From Bacteroidales bacterium (GTDB taxonomy: Bacteria; Bacteroidota; Bacteroidia; Bacteroidales; WCHB1-69), in assembly GCA_017395245.1 (NCBI GenBank), contig JAFPVR010000089.1, positions 1-46,808 on the forward strand: a stretch of DNA of 46,808 nucleotides, read 5' to 3'. The notes beneath the pieces were generated by a model. That model was not told the origin of the DNA and searched no databases. It was given only the letters and a program-made list of their open reading frames with translations. Of the stretch, positions 6,354 through 14,997 are shown piece by piece (position 1 is the stretch's first letter; every line of letters starts with the position of its first letter). The position numbers and the translations under genes are program-made.

Positions 6354-8624
6354 TTAGAAGTTTCGGACGGCTCTGACGGGCATTTGGGTGATTTTCTCAC
6401 CCTTCATTATCGTTTGGTTGCTGGATATGAACCAAGCCATGGAATCGGAACTCTCTGTGGAAGTCCAGTATCGCCAATACGAATTCAAGGGGAAAATGTT
6501 GACCCCGACGGCTTGTAAGGAGTTGTTTACTATGCCGAGGGTGGCGTACAGGTAGTAGAATTGCGCGGCGGAAGGCAGATACCAGCCGTGGTCGAAGTCT
6601 ACCGCGTAGGCTGCAGGGAATTGGGTGGCAGTCCCTAAAGCCCTGATGTTGGCGGTATTCTGGTACCCGTCCACATCCGCCATAGTTGAAAAGGCGGAAG
6701 CATAATTTGTCAAGGGGGAAAGGTCGCTGGTCGTGGTTCCCCATTGGCGGGGAACGGGATTTTCGTTCAGACTGACCGCCCACCCGTGTTGCCCGGTTGC
6801 ATCCACGTAGAACACGATGCCCCAGGCCACTTTGCCGCAAGGCCAGTTTTGCGGATGCGCGAAAGTGCTGTCCGTGCACAGGATGTCCCCAACCGCCACA
6901 CTCAGAATCTGGGAGGGCAGAGTGACGGAGGCCTGAGAACCCACCGCAAACAGATTTGTCTCGCTCCCGACACATATCTCCGTCGGGTCAGCCAACGCCT
7001 CCACGGTAGGGGTCTCGGCCACAAGCAGTTCCAGTACACTGACGCTGTCGCACCCTTGCTGGGTTGTGCCATTCAGAACATGGACATAGTAGCCCGCTGT
7101 GTCTTGTGTGCCAAGCTGATATCCGTGCTGTGTGTAGGTGTTTCCCGTGCAGATAGTGTCGCTCAACATGATGGAATACGAAGAGCCGACAGCAATATCA
7201 AAAGGCAACGTGGCACTGCCGCAGCCATTGTCGGCGGTGAGCGAAATCTGTGCGGAAGAAGGGGCATTCTGCGTAAAGTAGAGCTGAGCGTTCGGGGTGC
7301 CTTGTCCGAGATAGACAATCACTCCGTCGGGAGCCGTCCAATGGTAGTTGGTGGTGGTCGGCGAGGGCGCATTGGGCAGGAAATAGGTTTCCAGGGAACC
7401 CTCGCACACCTCATGCGGACCATTGATGGTCTCGGACATCGAAAAGATGTGGTTCACCGTGAGATGCAAGATGGTCGTGGAGTCACAGCCGTAGGGAAGC
7501 GGTACGTAGGTGGTGTCCGTTACCTCTCCTTGGGTAAGCTGGGTCAAGTGAAAGCCGTTGGCGTTGTAACTCTCTCCTTCGCAGGCCATATCGTAAATGT
7601 GGTAGTAGCGGGGATGCACGTGCAGATATAACGTGTTGGTACCCTCTTCAATGCAGGCGGTTGCGTTGAAATAGGTGTTGGCGATGACATAATCCCCTGG
7701 TGTAGAATAGACTGGCAAGTTAAAACCGTGATTTTGGTAGTCCATCCCCTCGCATATCGTATCGTAAAAAACATAATCTTGCGGGATGGTGTCTTGGGTG
7801 AAGGTCACGGTTTCCAAAAGTTGGCAGCCGGTGACGGTGCTGATTTGGCATGTGGCCACCGTATTCCCTTGGATGGTATAGGTCGTGGTGGTTGCGTGAC
7901 TGCCGTTGTTCCAGGTATAGCTTTCAAACCCGCTGGGGGCGGTGATAGTGACTTGTTGGCCGGTGCAGCCCGTGATGGTCAGCTTGTTGCTGATGCAGGT
8001 AGCGGTAAAATAGGCATATCCGAAATGAGCGCCGGCCGTGCAGTCGAAAGTGGAAATCTGGAACTTCACGGTCTGTCCTGCGTATTGCGACAGATCAAAG
8101 CCGTTTGTTGTCCACGGCCGCCACATCACATGATTGTGAGCCTGAAATCCGGGAATGGTGGGCGACGATATGACATTGTATTCCATACATCCATTCAAAA
8201 GTGTGCCATTGGCATCCAACATCTGTATGAGAAAACGGGGTTGTTCTATTTCGACATGATGGGGATCTTCCAAAACAACAGCATACTTCAGCAGCAAAAT
8301 GGGATAATCCGGATTCACCGTGAAGGTGTAAACCAAGGATTCAGTTTCTGCACCTACACCGGAGTTTCCTAACCTCACCACCGCATTCTCGCCGTTCGGA
8401 ATTAACGGCAGTTGCCCACCCGTTTTCGGATCCGTGCCTTGCTGCGTAATGAGCGTGTGGCGATTCGGAACAATACCGACGTTCATGACGGTATCATAGA
8501 TATACCCATAGTATCCTGTCACGGCGTTGCTCGTCAAATCCATAAAATCCGGGCACTGCGCCTGCGCTGTGAGAGCTAAAAGTCCCCACAATAGAGTGCT
8601 CAATATGGATTTTTTAAGTTGCAT
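6354..8624 (-). CDS. Large secreted repeat protein ending in a DUF1566-like domain
   Basis: 756 residues from the ATG at 8624, chosen because a signal peptide (MQLKKSILSTLLWGLLALTAQAQ) begins there; an in-frame ATG at 8657 would add 11 residues and lies upstream of the -7 box. The first about 220 residues look like a jelly-roll/adhesin region. Several repeats follow with 'DTICEG..Y..HGF' and 'GCDSTTILHL' patterns, plus a PKD/Ig-like segment. The last about 150 residues are a DUF1566-like domain ('HGWYLPSAAQFYYLY', 'YWTSTESSDSMAWF') ending in VRAVRNF. Unlike its downstream partner it has no recognisable T9SS C-terminal domain. Likely cell-surface or secreted; function unknown. Confidence 0.8.
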   Translation of the reverse strand: MQLKKSILSTLLWGLLALTAQAQCPDFMDLTSNAVTGYYGYIYDTVMNVGIVPNRHTLITQQGTDPKTGGQLPLIPNGENAVVRLGNSGVGAETESLVYTFTVNPDYPILLLKYAVVLEDPHHVEIEQPRFLIQMLDANGTLLNGCMEYNVISSPTIPGFQAHNHVMWRPWTTNGFDLSQYAGQTVKFQISTFDCTAGAHFGYAYFTATCISNKLTITGCTGQQVTITAPSGFESYTWNNGSHATTTTYTIQGNTVATCQISTVTGCQLLETVTFTQDTIPQDYVFYDTICEGMDYQNHGFNLPVYSTPGDYVIANTYFNATACIEEGTNTLYLHVHPRYYHIYDMACEGESYNANGFHLTQLTQGEVTDTTYVPLPYGCDSTTILHLTVNHIFSMSETINGPHEVCEGSLETYFLPNAPSPTTTNYHWTAPDGVIVYLGQGTPNAQLYFTQNAPSSAQISLTADNGCGSATLPFDIAVGSSYSIMLSDTICTGNTYTQHGYQLGTQDTAGYYVHVLNGTTQQGCDSVSVLELLVAETPTVEALADPTEICVGSETNLFAVGSQASVTLPSQILSVAVGDILCTDSTFAHPQNWPCGKVAWGIVFYVDATGQHGWAVSLNENPVPRQWGTTTSDLSPLTNYASAFSTMADVDGYQNTANIRALGTATQFPAAYAVDFDHGWYLPSAAQFYYLYATLGIVNNSLQAVGVNIFPLNSYWRYWTSTESSDSMAWFISSNQTIMKGEKITQMPVRAVRNF

Positions 8625-8637
8625 ATTTTTTACTCCG

Positions 8638-8645
8638 CAAAAATA
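8638..8645 (-). promoter_or_regulatory. -7 box (TATTTTTG) for the secreted-protein pair
   Basis: Reads TATTTTTG then CGGAGT on the minus strand, 13 nt before the ATG at 8624. No clear -33 element is visible. Confidence 0.55.
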
Positions 8646-8708
8646 CAATAATTTCAATCTGTATGCGTTATTTGCACTGGAAAATTCAAACTTAAAAAAC
8701 CATCAGAT

Positions 8709-9446
8709 ATGAAAAACAAAGCAGTTGTCATCGCGATTATCGCCAGTATCGGGCTCTTTTTGGCCGCTATCGCCATCGGTGTGGCTTTCTATCAAACCAA
8801 AAAGCCTCAGAAAACCGTCTCCGTCGTCGGTCTTGTGGAGAAGGACTTCACCTCCGACCTCATCGTGTGGGAGTTCGACTATTCGGCTAAAGACCCGGAT
8901 ATGAAGGTGGCTTATACCAAGCTTAAAGAACAAAATGAAATTGTGAAAGCTTACCTCAAGAAAGCGAATATTCCCGAGAAAGAGATTGATTTCAAGAAAA
9001 TCACAACCCAACCGACCTATAACAGCTACTATGATGAAAATGGTCGTTGGCGGGAGACGTTTACTGGTTACGAGGCCAAACAGGCGGTGCGTATCGAGTC
9101 TCACGACATCGAGAAAATCGAGGCTCTCACCCGCGACATTGCCGAGCTTTACGACCAGAACATTATGATTAACAACGACAATCCCGAGTATTACTATACC
9201 AAGCTGTCCGACCTGAAGTTGCAGATGCTGGCCGAGGCCTCGCAGGATGCCAAAAATCGCGCCGAGACCATCACCAAGAACGCCGGTGCGAAACTCGGCG
9301 ACCTCAAGAGTGCGAACATGGGTGTGTTCCAAATCACCAAGCCCAACTCCTCCGAAGAGGACTACACCTGGGGCGGTGCCTTCAACACCTCATCGAAAGA
9401 GAAACGTGCCAGTATCAACATGCGATTAACCTATTATGTGAAGTAA
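8709..9446 (+). CDS. SIMPL-domain (DUF541) membrane-anchored periplasmic protein
   Basis: 245 residues. One N-terminal TM helix (about 5-28) acts as a signal anchor. The rest is a SIMPL domain (about 38-245) with the usual 'TVSVVGLVEKDFTSDLIVWEFDY' start (part: VSVVGLVEKDF), the middle 'QAVRIESHDIEKIEALTRDI', and the late 'EASQDAKNRAETITKNAGAKLGDL' region in which Ala/Lys-rich helices pack against the sheet. Family members are periplasmic or surface proteins of uncertain role, in some species linked to oxidative stress. It is divergent from the secreted pair and convergent with manC; a bidirectional terminator follows its stop codon directly. Confidence 0.85.
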   Translation: MKNKAVVIAIIASIGLFLAAIAIGVAFYQTKKPQKTVSVVGLVEKDFTSDLIVWEFDYSAKDPDMKVAYTKLKEQNEIVKAYLKKANIPEKEIDFKKITTQPTYNSYYDENGRWRETFTGYEAKQAVRIESHDIEKIEALTRDIAELYDQNIMINNDNPEYYYTKLSDLKLQMLAEASQDAKNRAETITKNAGAKLGDLKSANMGVFQITKPNSSEEDYTWGGAFNTSSKEKRASINMRLTYYVK

Positions 9447-9477
9447 AAAAAAGCCCCGCATCGCGGGGCTTTTTTTT
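9443..9477. terminator. Bidirectional rho-independent terminator between the SIMPL gene and manC
   Basis: An 8-bp GC-rich stem (AGCCCCGC, 9452-9459; GCGGGGCT, 9463-9470) with loop ATC is flanked by an A-run and a T-run, so it works on both strands. The T-run overlaps the manC stop codon. Confidence 0.9.
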
Positions 9478-10570
9478 ACACAAACTCTTTCCCGAAATCG
9501 ACTTGGATGTCGGTGACGTATTGTCGGATCTGCTGTTCCTCCGACTTCTTGCAGATGAGTAGCATGTCGTTGTTTTCCACCACGATGTAGTCTTCCAACC
9601 CCTGGATGACGACCACCTTGTTTCGCGGCATGTTGACGATGCACTTTTCAGAATCGTATACCTTCACATGGTTGCCGACCACGGTGTTGAGGTTTGCATC
9701 CTTCTTGCGCAGATCGTAAAGGGAACTCCACGTGCCGAGGTCTGACCAGCCGAAGTCAGCGGCATATACTTTCACGTTATTGGCCTTCTCCATCACGCCA
9801 TAGTCAATGGATATTTTCCGGCAAACCTGATAGATACGGTCGATAAACTCATCCTCTTGCGGGGTGTTGTACAACCCTTCGCCCTGCTTGAAGAGGTCGT
9901 TGATGTCGGGTAGGAATTCCTCAAACGCTTTGTTGATGGTGTCTAATGACCACATGAAGATGCCGGCGTTCCAAAGGAAGTCGCCGCTTTCGAGGAAGCT
10001 TTTGGCCATCTCCAACTCGGGTTTTTCAGTGAACGTTTTGACGGCAAAGACGGACGGATTGCCCATAAAGACTTCATCTTCATCAAATTGGATATAACCG
10101 TAACCCGTGTTGGGGCATGTCGGGCGGATGCCGATGGTCAACAGACAGGGGTTTTCAGCCGCCAATGCAAGTCCTTTGCTGATGACATCCACGAAAACGT
10201 CCTCTTTTTCGATATAGTGGTCGGAAGGTGCCACCACGATGACTGCGTTGGGGTTCTTGGCTTTGATTTTGTAGTTGGCGTAGGCGATGCAAGGGGCGGT
10301 GTTGCGGCGGTAGGGTTCCAGAATGATCTGCTCGTCGGCGATGTCCGGTAGCTGCTCCCGTGTCTGGTCGTGATACGCCTTGTTGGTGACAATGTAGATG
10401 TTCTCCTTCGGGCAAACTCTGGCGAAACGGTTGAACGTCTTCTGAATCAGAGTCTGCCCGTCGCCCAGCACGTCAATGAACTGCTTGGGCGTGGTGCTGT
10501 TGCTCATCGGCCAGAAGCGTGCTCCCACGCCCCCGGCCATGATGACACAGTAATAGTTATTGTTCAGCAT
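9476..10570 (-). CDS. manC: Mannose-1-phosphate guanylyltransferase
   Basis: Makes GDP-mannose from mannose-1-phosphate and GTP for glycans and fucose-containing polymers. The nucleotidyltransferase core has the N-terminal motif 'VIMAGGVGARFWPMS' close to the start, 'TTPKQF', 'EPYRRNTAPCIAYA', 'VVAPSDHYIE' and the metal/sugar-binding 'FTEKPE', followed by the GMP C-terminal part ('YGVMEKANNVKVYAADFGWSDLGTW'). There is no phosphomannose isomerase fusion, so this is the short monofunctional form (364 aa). The ATG at 10570 is preferred because it has an A-rich leader and family proteins begin just before the CVIMAGG motif; an ATG at 10603 would add 11 polar residues. The stop codon overlaps the shared terminator. 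Confidence 0.92.
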   Translation of the reverse strand: MLNNNYYCVIMAGGVGARFWPMSNSTTPKQFIDVLGDGQTLIQKTFNRFARVCPKENIYIVTNKAYHDQTREQLPDIADEQIILEPYRRNTAPCIAYANYKIKAKNPNAVIVVAPSDHYIEKEDVFVDVISKGLALAAENPCLLTIGIRPTCPNTGYGYIQFDEDEVFMGNPSVFAVKTFTEKPELEMAKSFLESGDFLWNAGIFMWSLDTINKAFEEFLPDINDLFKQGEGLYNTPQEDEFIDRIYQVCRKISIDYGVMEKANNVKVYAADFGWSDLGTWSSLYDLRKKDANLNTVVGNHVKVYDSEKCIVNMPRNKVVVIQGLEDYIVVENNDMLLICKKSEEQQIRQYVTDIQVDFGKEFV

Positions 10571-10606
10571 GTTGTTTTTTTGTTGGTAATTGTATTCATC
10601 CATGCC

Positions 10607-10635
10607 GTAGAGCCGTCATAATATGGCGGCTCTAC
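10607..10635. repeat. Palindromic element, variant with GTAGAGCCG arms
   Basis: Arms GTAGAGCCG (10607-10615) and CGGCTCTAC (10627-10635) flank an AT-rich core. It resembles the GTAGAGACG family but has a changed arm, and lies 23 nt before a full-length copy. Confidence 0.6.
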
Positions 10636-10658
10636 CGGGATTCAATTTTTTTTTCACG

Positions 10659-10688
10659 TGTAGAGACGTGGTGCACCGCGTCTCTACA
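10659..10688. repeat. 30-bp palindromic repeat (TGTAGAGACG family), copy 1
   Basis: Arms TGTAGAGACG and CGTCTCTACA enclose GGTGCACC, itself a palindrome. It sits in the pgk-manC spacer, 7 nt from the pgk stop codon. It is not followed by a U-run, so a terminator role is unclear. Confidence 0.85.
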
Positions 10689-10695
10689 GGGGGGA

Positions 10696-11889
10696 TTAAT
10701 TTTCGTTCAGGGCCTTCACGCCCGGCAATTCCTTACCTTCCAGGTATTCCAACATGGCGCCGCCGCCGGTGCTGATGTAGGAGATGTAGTTGCCGAGGTC
10801 GTATTTGTTGACCGCAGCGATGGAGTCGCCGCCGCCCACGATGGAATACGCGCCCGCCAGGGTGGTGGCTGCCACGCTCAAGGCCACGGCGCGGGTGCCT
10901 TCGCTGAACTTCTCCAGTTCGAACACGCCCACAGGACCGTTCCACAGAATGGTCTTGGAATCCTTGATGACCTTCGCGATGTTGACGCGGCTCTTCGGAC
11001 CGATGTCGAGGGCCTCCCAGTTGTCGGGGATGTTGTTGTCCTCGGTCACCAAAACGTTGGCATCGTTGCTGAATTTGTCGGCGCAGACGCTATCGACACG
11101 GCAGACGAAGTTCACGCCGGAGGCTTTCACTTGGTCGAGGATTTCCTGCGCAACGGGCAGCATATCAGGCTCATACAGAGAGTTTCCGATGGTGAAGCCC
11201 ATCGCCTTCAGGAAAGTGTAGCTCAGACCGCCGCCCACCACGAGGTTATCGACCTTGGGGATGAGGTTTTTGAGGATGTTGATCTTCGTGGAGACCTTCG
11301 AACCGCCGATAATGGCCGTGAAGGGGCGCTCCTGACCGTTGAGGGTCTTTTCGAGGTTCATCACCTCGTTGTAAAGCAGGTAGCCGGCGAAGGCTTTGCC
11401 CGGGAAACAGCGGGCCACGGTGGCTGTGGAGGCGTGCTCACGGTGTGCGGTACCGAAGGCGTCGTTCACATACACGTCGCCCAAGCGTGCGATAGCCTTG
11501 GCAAAATCAACATCGCCCTTCTCTTCTTCTTTGTGGAAGCGTAGGTTTTCCATCAGCACGACACTGCCGGGTTTGAGGCCTTTGCAGAGGGTTTCAGCCT
11601 CAGCAGTCAAAACATCGCCGCCGAAAACGACCTCCGTGCCGAGGATTTCCGATGTTTTCTTCACGATGTGGCGCAAGGACATATCGTCTTTCACCTCGCC
11701 TTTCGGACGGCCGAGATGGGAGAGCAGGATGGCGGAACCGCCGTCGGCGAGAATCTTGCCGATGGTGTCCTTCGTGCGCACAATGCGGGTGACGTCGGTC
11801 ACGTTGAAGTTCTCATCCAACGGCACGTTGTAGTCAACGCGAATCAGGGCTCTTTCGCCGCTGAAGTTATGTTTTTGGATTGATTTCAT
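10696..11889 (-). CDS. pgk: Phosphoglycerate kinase
   Basis: Glycolytic/gluconeogenic enzyme converting 1,3-bisphosphoglycerate and ADP to 3-phosphoglycerate and ATP in the cytoplasm. The 397-residue length is standard. Motifs: N-terminal 'RVDYNVPLDE', 'SHLGRPKGE' (substrate side), 'LMENLRFHKEEE', 'NDAFGTAHR', 'AIIGGSKVSTKI', the nucleotide-side 'ILWNGPVGVFE' and the C-terminal 'GGGDSIAAVNKYD' and 'STGGGAMLEYLEG'. The catalytic Arg in the first motif and the GGGDS loop are intact. It sits between thyA (upstream) and manC (downstream) on the same strand with spacers of 64 and 125 nt, so it need not share a transcript with either. Confidence 0.97.
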   Translation of the reverse strand: MKSIQKHNFSGERALIRVDYNVPLDENFNVTDVTRIVRTKDTIGKILADGGSAILLSHLGRPKGEVKDDMSLRHIVKKTSEILGTEVVFGGDVLTAEAETLCKGLKPGSVVLMENLRFHKEEEKGDVDFAKAIARLGDVYVNDAFGTAHREHASTATVARCFPGKAFAGYLLYNEVMNLEKTLNGQERPFTAIIGGSKVSTKINILKNLIPKVDNLVVGGGLSYTFLKAMGFTIGNSLYEPDMLPVAQEILDQVKASGVNFVCRVDSVCADKFSNDANVLVTEDNNIPDNWEALDIGPKSRVNIAKVIKDSKTILWNGPVGVFELEKFSEGTRAVALSVAATTLAGAYSIVGGGDSIAAVNKYDLGNYISYISTGGGAMLEYLEGKELPGVKALNEN

Positions 11890-11953
11890 AATGTTTGGTA
11901 TTTTGGTGAGTAAAATATTTCGATATTTCCGTTTGCGTCCCGCGGACGGCTCC

Positions 11954-12748
11954 TTACACCGCCACCTCCGCCTTGATATGGGGGTGCGGGTCGTAGTTCT
12001 CTAACGTAAAATCCTCGTATTGGAAGTCGAAGATGCTCTTGACCTCGGGGTTGATGCGCATCTGCGGCAGCGGGCGCGGGTCACGGGAAAGCTGCAACTT
12101 GGCCTGTTCTACGTGGTTGGAGTAGATGTGCGCGTCGCCGAAGGTGTGCACGAAGTCCTTGGCCTTCAGCCCGCAAACTTGCGCCACCATCATCGTCAGC
12201 AGGGCGTAGGAGGCGATGTTGAAGGGCACGCCGAGGAAGACGTCCGCGCTGCGCTGGTAGAGCTGGCACGAGAGCTGTCCGTCGTTGGCGTAGAACTGGA
12301 ACATCGTGTGGCACGGCGGCAGCGCCATCTGATCCACATCGGCGGGATTCCACGCGCTCACAATGAGACGGCGGGAGTCGGGATTGCGCTTGAGTTGCTC
12401 AATCAGGTTGGTGATCTGGTCGATGACATGGCCGTCGGGAGCTTCCCATGAACGCCACTGCTTGCCATAGACCGGTCCGAGGTCGCCATTCTCGTCCGCC
12501 CACTCGTCCCAAATCGTCACGTTGTGGTCGTGAAGGTACTGGATGTTCGTGTCGCCGCGCAAGAACCACAGCAGCTCGTAGATGATGGAACGCAGATGCA
12601 ACTTCTTAGTAGTCAGCAGGGGGAAGCCCTTCTGCAGGTCAAAGCGCATCTGGTAGCCGAAAATACTGTAAGTCCCCGTACCCGTGCGGTCGGATTTGTA
12701 GTGACCCTCGTCAAGGATCGTGCGCATCAGATCAAGGTATTGCTTCAT
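11954..12748 (-). CDS. thyA: Thymidylate synthase (ThyA type)
   Basis: Methylates dUMP to dTMP with 5,10-methylene-tetrahydrofolate. The 264 residues equal the usual bacterial ThyA length. Motifs: '[20 protein letters not shown]', '[13 protein letters not shown]', '[20 protein letters not shown]', the catalytic-Cys segment '[12 protein letters not shown]', '[24 protein letters not shown]', and the dUMP-binding '[12 protein letters not shown]'. The C-terminus ends 'IKAEVAV', as in the family. All catalytic residues are visible. The start lies 5 nt from a heptamer array that reaches back to the stop codon of the Mrp gene, so the two may be cotranscribed with the array as spacer. Confidence 0.97.
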   Translation of the reverse strand: MKQYLDLMRTILDEGHYKSDRTGTGTYSIFGYQMRFDLQKGFPLLTTKKLHLRSIIYELLWFLRGDTNIQYLHDHNVTIWDEWADENGDLGPVYGKQWRSWEAPDGHVIDQITNLIEQLKRNPDSRRLIVSAWNPADVDQMALPPCHTMFQFYANDGQLSCQLYQRSADVFLGVPFNIASYALLTMMVAQVCGLKAKDFVHTFGDAHIYSNHVEQAKLQLSRDPRPLPQMRINPEVKSIFDFQYEDFTLENYDPHPHIKAEVAV

Positions 12749-12753
12749 TTTGT

Positions 12754-12779
12754 AGTTAGCAGTTAGCAGTTAGCAGTTA
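12754..12779. repeat. Heptamer array A: AGTTAGC x3 plus AGTTAA
   Basis: Exact 7-nt period. It fills the thyA-mrp spacer and ends inside the mrp stop codon (12777-12779). Confidence 0.85.
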
Positions 12780-13604
12780 AGCGGGGACTTCCAAACTCTC
12801 CAATACATCGAGCACATTCTCCAAGCGGGTCTCCTTGACCTTCTCGATCTGGCCTTGGTCGCAGAGGGCGGCCATCTCGGGATCGATGGGCAGTCTGTCC
12901 AACAGTTTGATGTTGAATTCTTTGGCAACCTCTTCGGCAGTACTTTTGCCGAATACGGAAATCTTCTCGCCGCAGTGCGGGCAGGTGATGTAGCTGTAGT
13001 TCTCGATGAGGCCGAGGATGGGGATGTTCATCATGCCGGCCATGTTCACGGCCTTGCTCACGATGAGGGAGACCAATTCCTGCGGGGAGGTGATCATCAA
13101 GATGCCGTCGAGGGTGACGGTTTGGAAGACGGTCAACGGCACGTCACCGGTGCCGGGGGGCATGTCGATCAGCAAGAAGTCGATGTGTTCCCAGATCACC
13201 TCGGTCCAGAACTGCTTCACCATACCAGCGATCAGCGGACCGCGCCAAAGGACGGGTGATTTTTCGTCGGCAATCAGCAAGTTGCTGGAAATCACCTCGA
13301 TGCCAGTCTCGGTGACGGCGGGATAGACGCCCTGCTCGCTGCCGCGCACCATCTCGTGAAGGTTGAACATTTTCGGGATAGAGGGTCCTGTGACATCCGC
13401 GTCGAGGATGCCTACGCGGTAGCCTTTACGGCGCAACGCCACGGCCAACATCGCGGTGACGGAGCTCTTACCCACGCCGCCTTTGCCGCTCACCACACCA
13501 ATCACTTTTTTAATATCGCTTAATGCATTCGGTTTTTCGTGCAAATCTCTGTTTCCGCAGTCTTTCTGGCTGCATTCTTGACAATTGTGATTACATTCGC
13601 TCAT
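12777..13604 (-). CDS. Mrp/NBP35-type iron-sulfur carrier ATPase
   Basis: A P-loop NTPase (275 aa) that in this family binds and hands on iron-sulfur clusters to apoproteins in the cytoplasm. The N-terminus carries a Cys-rich cluster (Cys4, 8, 11, 16: CNHNCQECSQKDC), as in NBP35-type proteins and unlike most bacterial Mrp. The deviant Walker A 'SGKGGVGKSSVTA' is near residue 40, followed by 'DADVTGPSIPKMF' and 'LIDMPPGTGDVPLT'. The C-terminal part has 'ENYSYITCPHCGEKISVFG', where CPHC is the dimer-interface cluster motif. Such a carrier fits a genome with a large iron-sulfur hydrogenase, but the family is nearly universal. A -7 box lies 26 nt upstream of the start. Confidence 0.9.
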   Translation of the reverse strand: MSECNHNCQECSQKDCGNRDLHEKPNALSDIKKVIGVVSGKGGVGKSSVTAMLAVALRRKGYRVGILDADVTGPSIPKMFNLHEMVRGSEQGVYPAVTETGIEVISSNLLIADEKSPVLWRGPLIAGMVKQFWTEVIWEHIDFLLIDMPPGTGDVPLTVFQTVTLDGILMITSPQELVSLIVSKAVNMAGMMNIPILGLIENYSYITCPHCGEKISVFGKSTAEEVAKEFNIKLLDRLPIDPEMAALCDQGQIEKVKETRLENVLDVLESLEVPA

Positions 13605-13630
13605 AATTCCTTTGCTGTTTTTAAGAGCGG

Positions 13631-13638
13631 CAAAGATA
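13631..13638 (-). promoter_or_regulatory. -7 box (TATCTTTG) for the Mrp-type gene
   Basis: Reads TATCTTTG then CCGC on the minus strand, 26 nt before the ATG. The heptamer array at 13648-13710 begins 9 nt upstream and so covers the -33 region. Confidence 0.65.
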
Positions 13639-13647
13639 CATTTTTTT

Positions 13648-13710
13648 AGTGAACAGAGAGCAGTGAATAGCGATTAGAAATTAGGCAAAAGGTTAAAGAG
13701 AAAAGGCAAT
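13648..13710. repeat. Heptamer array B: nine degenerate 7-nt units
   Basis: Units in order: AGTGAAC, AGAGAGC, AGTGAAT, AGCGATT, AGAAATT, AGGCAAA, AGGTTAA, AGAGAAA, AGGCAAT. Every unit begins AG and the period is exactly 7 over 63 bp, although the other five positions drift. It lies between divergent genes, directly upstream of the mrp promoter. Confidence 0.75.
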
Positions 13711-13769
13711 GACAGATGTACAAATGCTGTGACGAAATGACGAAAGTACCGACGTATATGAAAAAAGTA

Positions 13770-13777
13770 TATTTTTG
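13770..13777 (+). promoter_or_regulatory. -7 box (TATTTTTG) for the sphingolipid gene pair
   Basis: TATTTTTG followed by CCGCC, 27 nt before the serine palmitoyltransferase start. No good TTG is seen at the expected distance upstream. Confidence 0.6.
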
Positions 13778-13804
13778 CCGCCTTTTTGAAACGATGTTGT
13801 TCTT

Positions 13805-14995
13805 ATGAAGTCATACATACTAAGAAACAGATGTGCGCAGTACAGAGCGCCGCAAATTGCAAAAGAAAAGGGAATCTACCCATATTATAAGGCCATAGAG
13901 TCGGAGCAGAGCACGGTGGTGAAGATTGACGGCAAGGATGTGCTGATGTTCAGTTCGAACAGCTATTTGGGCCTTTCCAACGACCCCCGGCTGAAAGAGG
14001 CTGCCAAAGCTGCCATCGCTAAATACGGCACCAGCTGTTCAGGCTCACGGTTTCTCAACGGTACCCTCGATATCCATGTCGAACTTGAGGAGAAGCTTGC
14101 CCGATTGGTGGGCAAAGACGGAGCGTTGTGCTTCAGCACAGGCTTTCAGGTGAACTTGGGGGTGGTCTCCGCCTTGTGCGGCCGCAACGATTATCTGTTG
14201 CTTGACCGGCTCAACCACGCCTCCATCATTGAAGGAAGCCGGTTGGCGTTCGGCAAATCGCTGAAATACGCCCACAACGACATGGAAAGTATGGAAAAGT
14301 GCTTGCAGCAATGCGACCCCGAAGCCATCAAATTGATTGTTGCCGACGGTGTCTTTTCCATGGAAGGCGACATTGTTCCGCTTCCCGAGATGGTGGCATT
14401 GGCGGAGAAATATGATGCCGACATTATGCTCGACGATGCCCACTCCTTGGGCGTTTTGGGTCATCAGGGAAGAGGCACGGCCGACCACTTCGGGCTGACC
14501 GACAAGGTGGATCTTATCATGGGCACCTTCTCGAAGTCGTTTGGCTCATTGGGCGGCTTCATCGCGGCTGATGCCGACACCATCAATTACCTGAAACACA
14601 ATGCCCGCTCGCTGATTTTCAGCGCCAGCATGCCGCCGTCAAACGTGGCCGCGGTCAGCAGGGCTATTGATATTATGTTGGACGAGCCGGAGCGTATCCA
14701 GCACCTTTGGGACGTGAGCAACTACGCCCGCAACCAGTTCAAGGAGCGCGGTTTCGATACGGGCCGCAGCGAAACGCCCATTATCCCGCTGTTTGTGCGC
14801 AATTCGGAGAAGGCTTTCTGGCTTTGCTCCCGCCTGCTGGAAGACGGCGTTTTCGTCACGCCGGTCATCGCCCCTGCTGTTCCCGAGAACGATGTCCTGA
14901 TTCGTTTCGCCCTGATGGCCACGCACACCTACGAGCAGGTGGATGAGGCCATTGACAAAATTACCAAGGCATTTAAAGAAGCCGGAATCATATAA
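13805..14995 (+). CDS. spt: Serine palmitoyltransferase (alpha-oxoamine synthase family)
   Basis: First step of sphingolipid synthesis: condensation of serine with a long-chain acyl thioester to 3-ketosphinganine, PLP-dependent and cytoplasmic. 396 residues, soluble bacterial length, no TM. Visible motifs: 'SSNSYLGLS' (about 50-58), 'GTSCSGSRFLNGT' (75-87), the PLP-stacking His in 'LNHAS' (His138), 'DDAHSLGVLG' (210-219) and the Schiff-base Lys in 'GTFSKSFGSLGG' (Lys244). The same family includes BioF and glycine C-acetyltransferase; the adjacent reductase, ACP, acyl-ACP synthetase and GNAT acyltransferase favour Spt over these. It is followed after 2 nt by the reductase, so the two are translationally coupled. 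Confidence 0.88.
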   Translation: MKSYILRNRCAQYRAPQIAKEKGIYPYYKAIESEQSTVVKIDGKDVLMFSSNSYLGLSNDPRLKEAAKAAIAKYGTSCSGSRFLNGTLDIHVELEEKLARLVGKDGALCFSTGFQVNLGVVSALCGRNDYLLLDRLNHASIIEGSRLAFGKSLKYAHNDMESMEKCLQQCDPEAIKLIVADGVFSMEGDIVPLPEMVALAEKYDADIMLDDAHSLGVLGHQGRGTADHFGLTDKVDLIMGTFSKSFGSLGGFIAADADTINYLKHNARSLIFSASMPPSNVAAVSRAIDIMLDEPERIQHLWDVSNYARNQFKERGFDTGRSETPIIPLFVRNSEKAFWLCSRLLEDGVFVTPVIAPAVPENDVLIRFALMATHTYEQVDEAIDKITKAFKEAGII

Positions 14996-14997
14996 TT

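Noticed and set aside
10659-10688. Palindrome as a simple rho-independent terminator of pgk
   Set aside because: The hairpin has no U-run downstream on the minus strand, and the same sequence is found inside coding regions.
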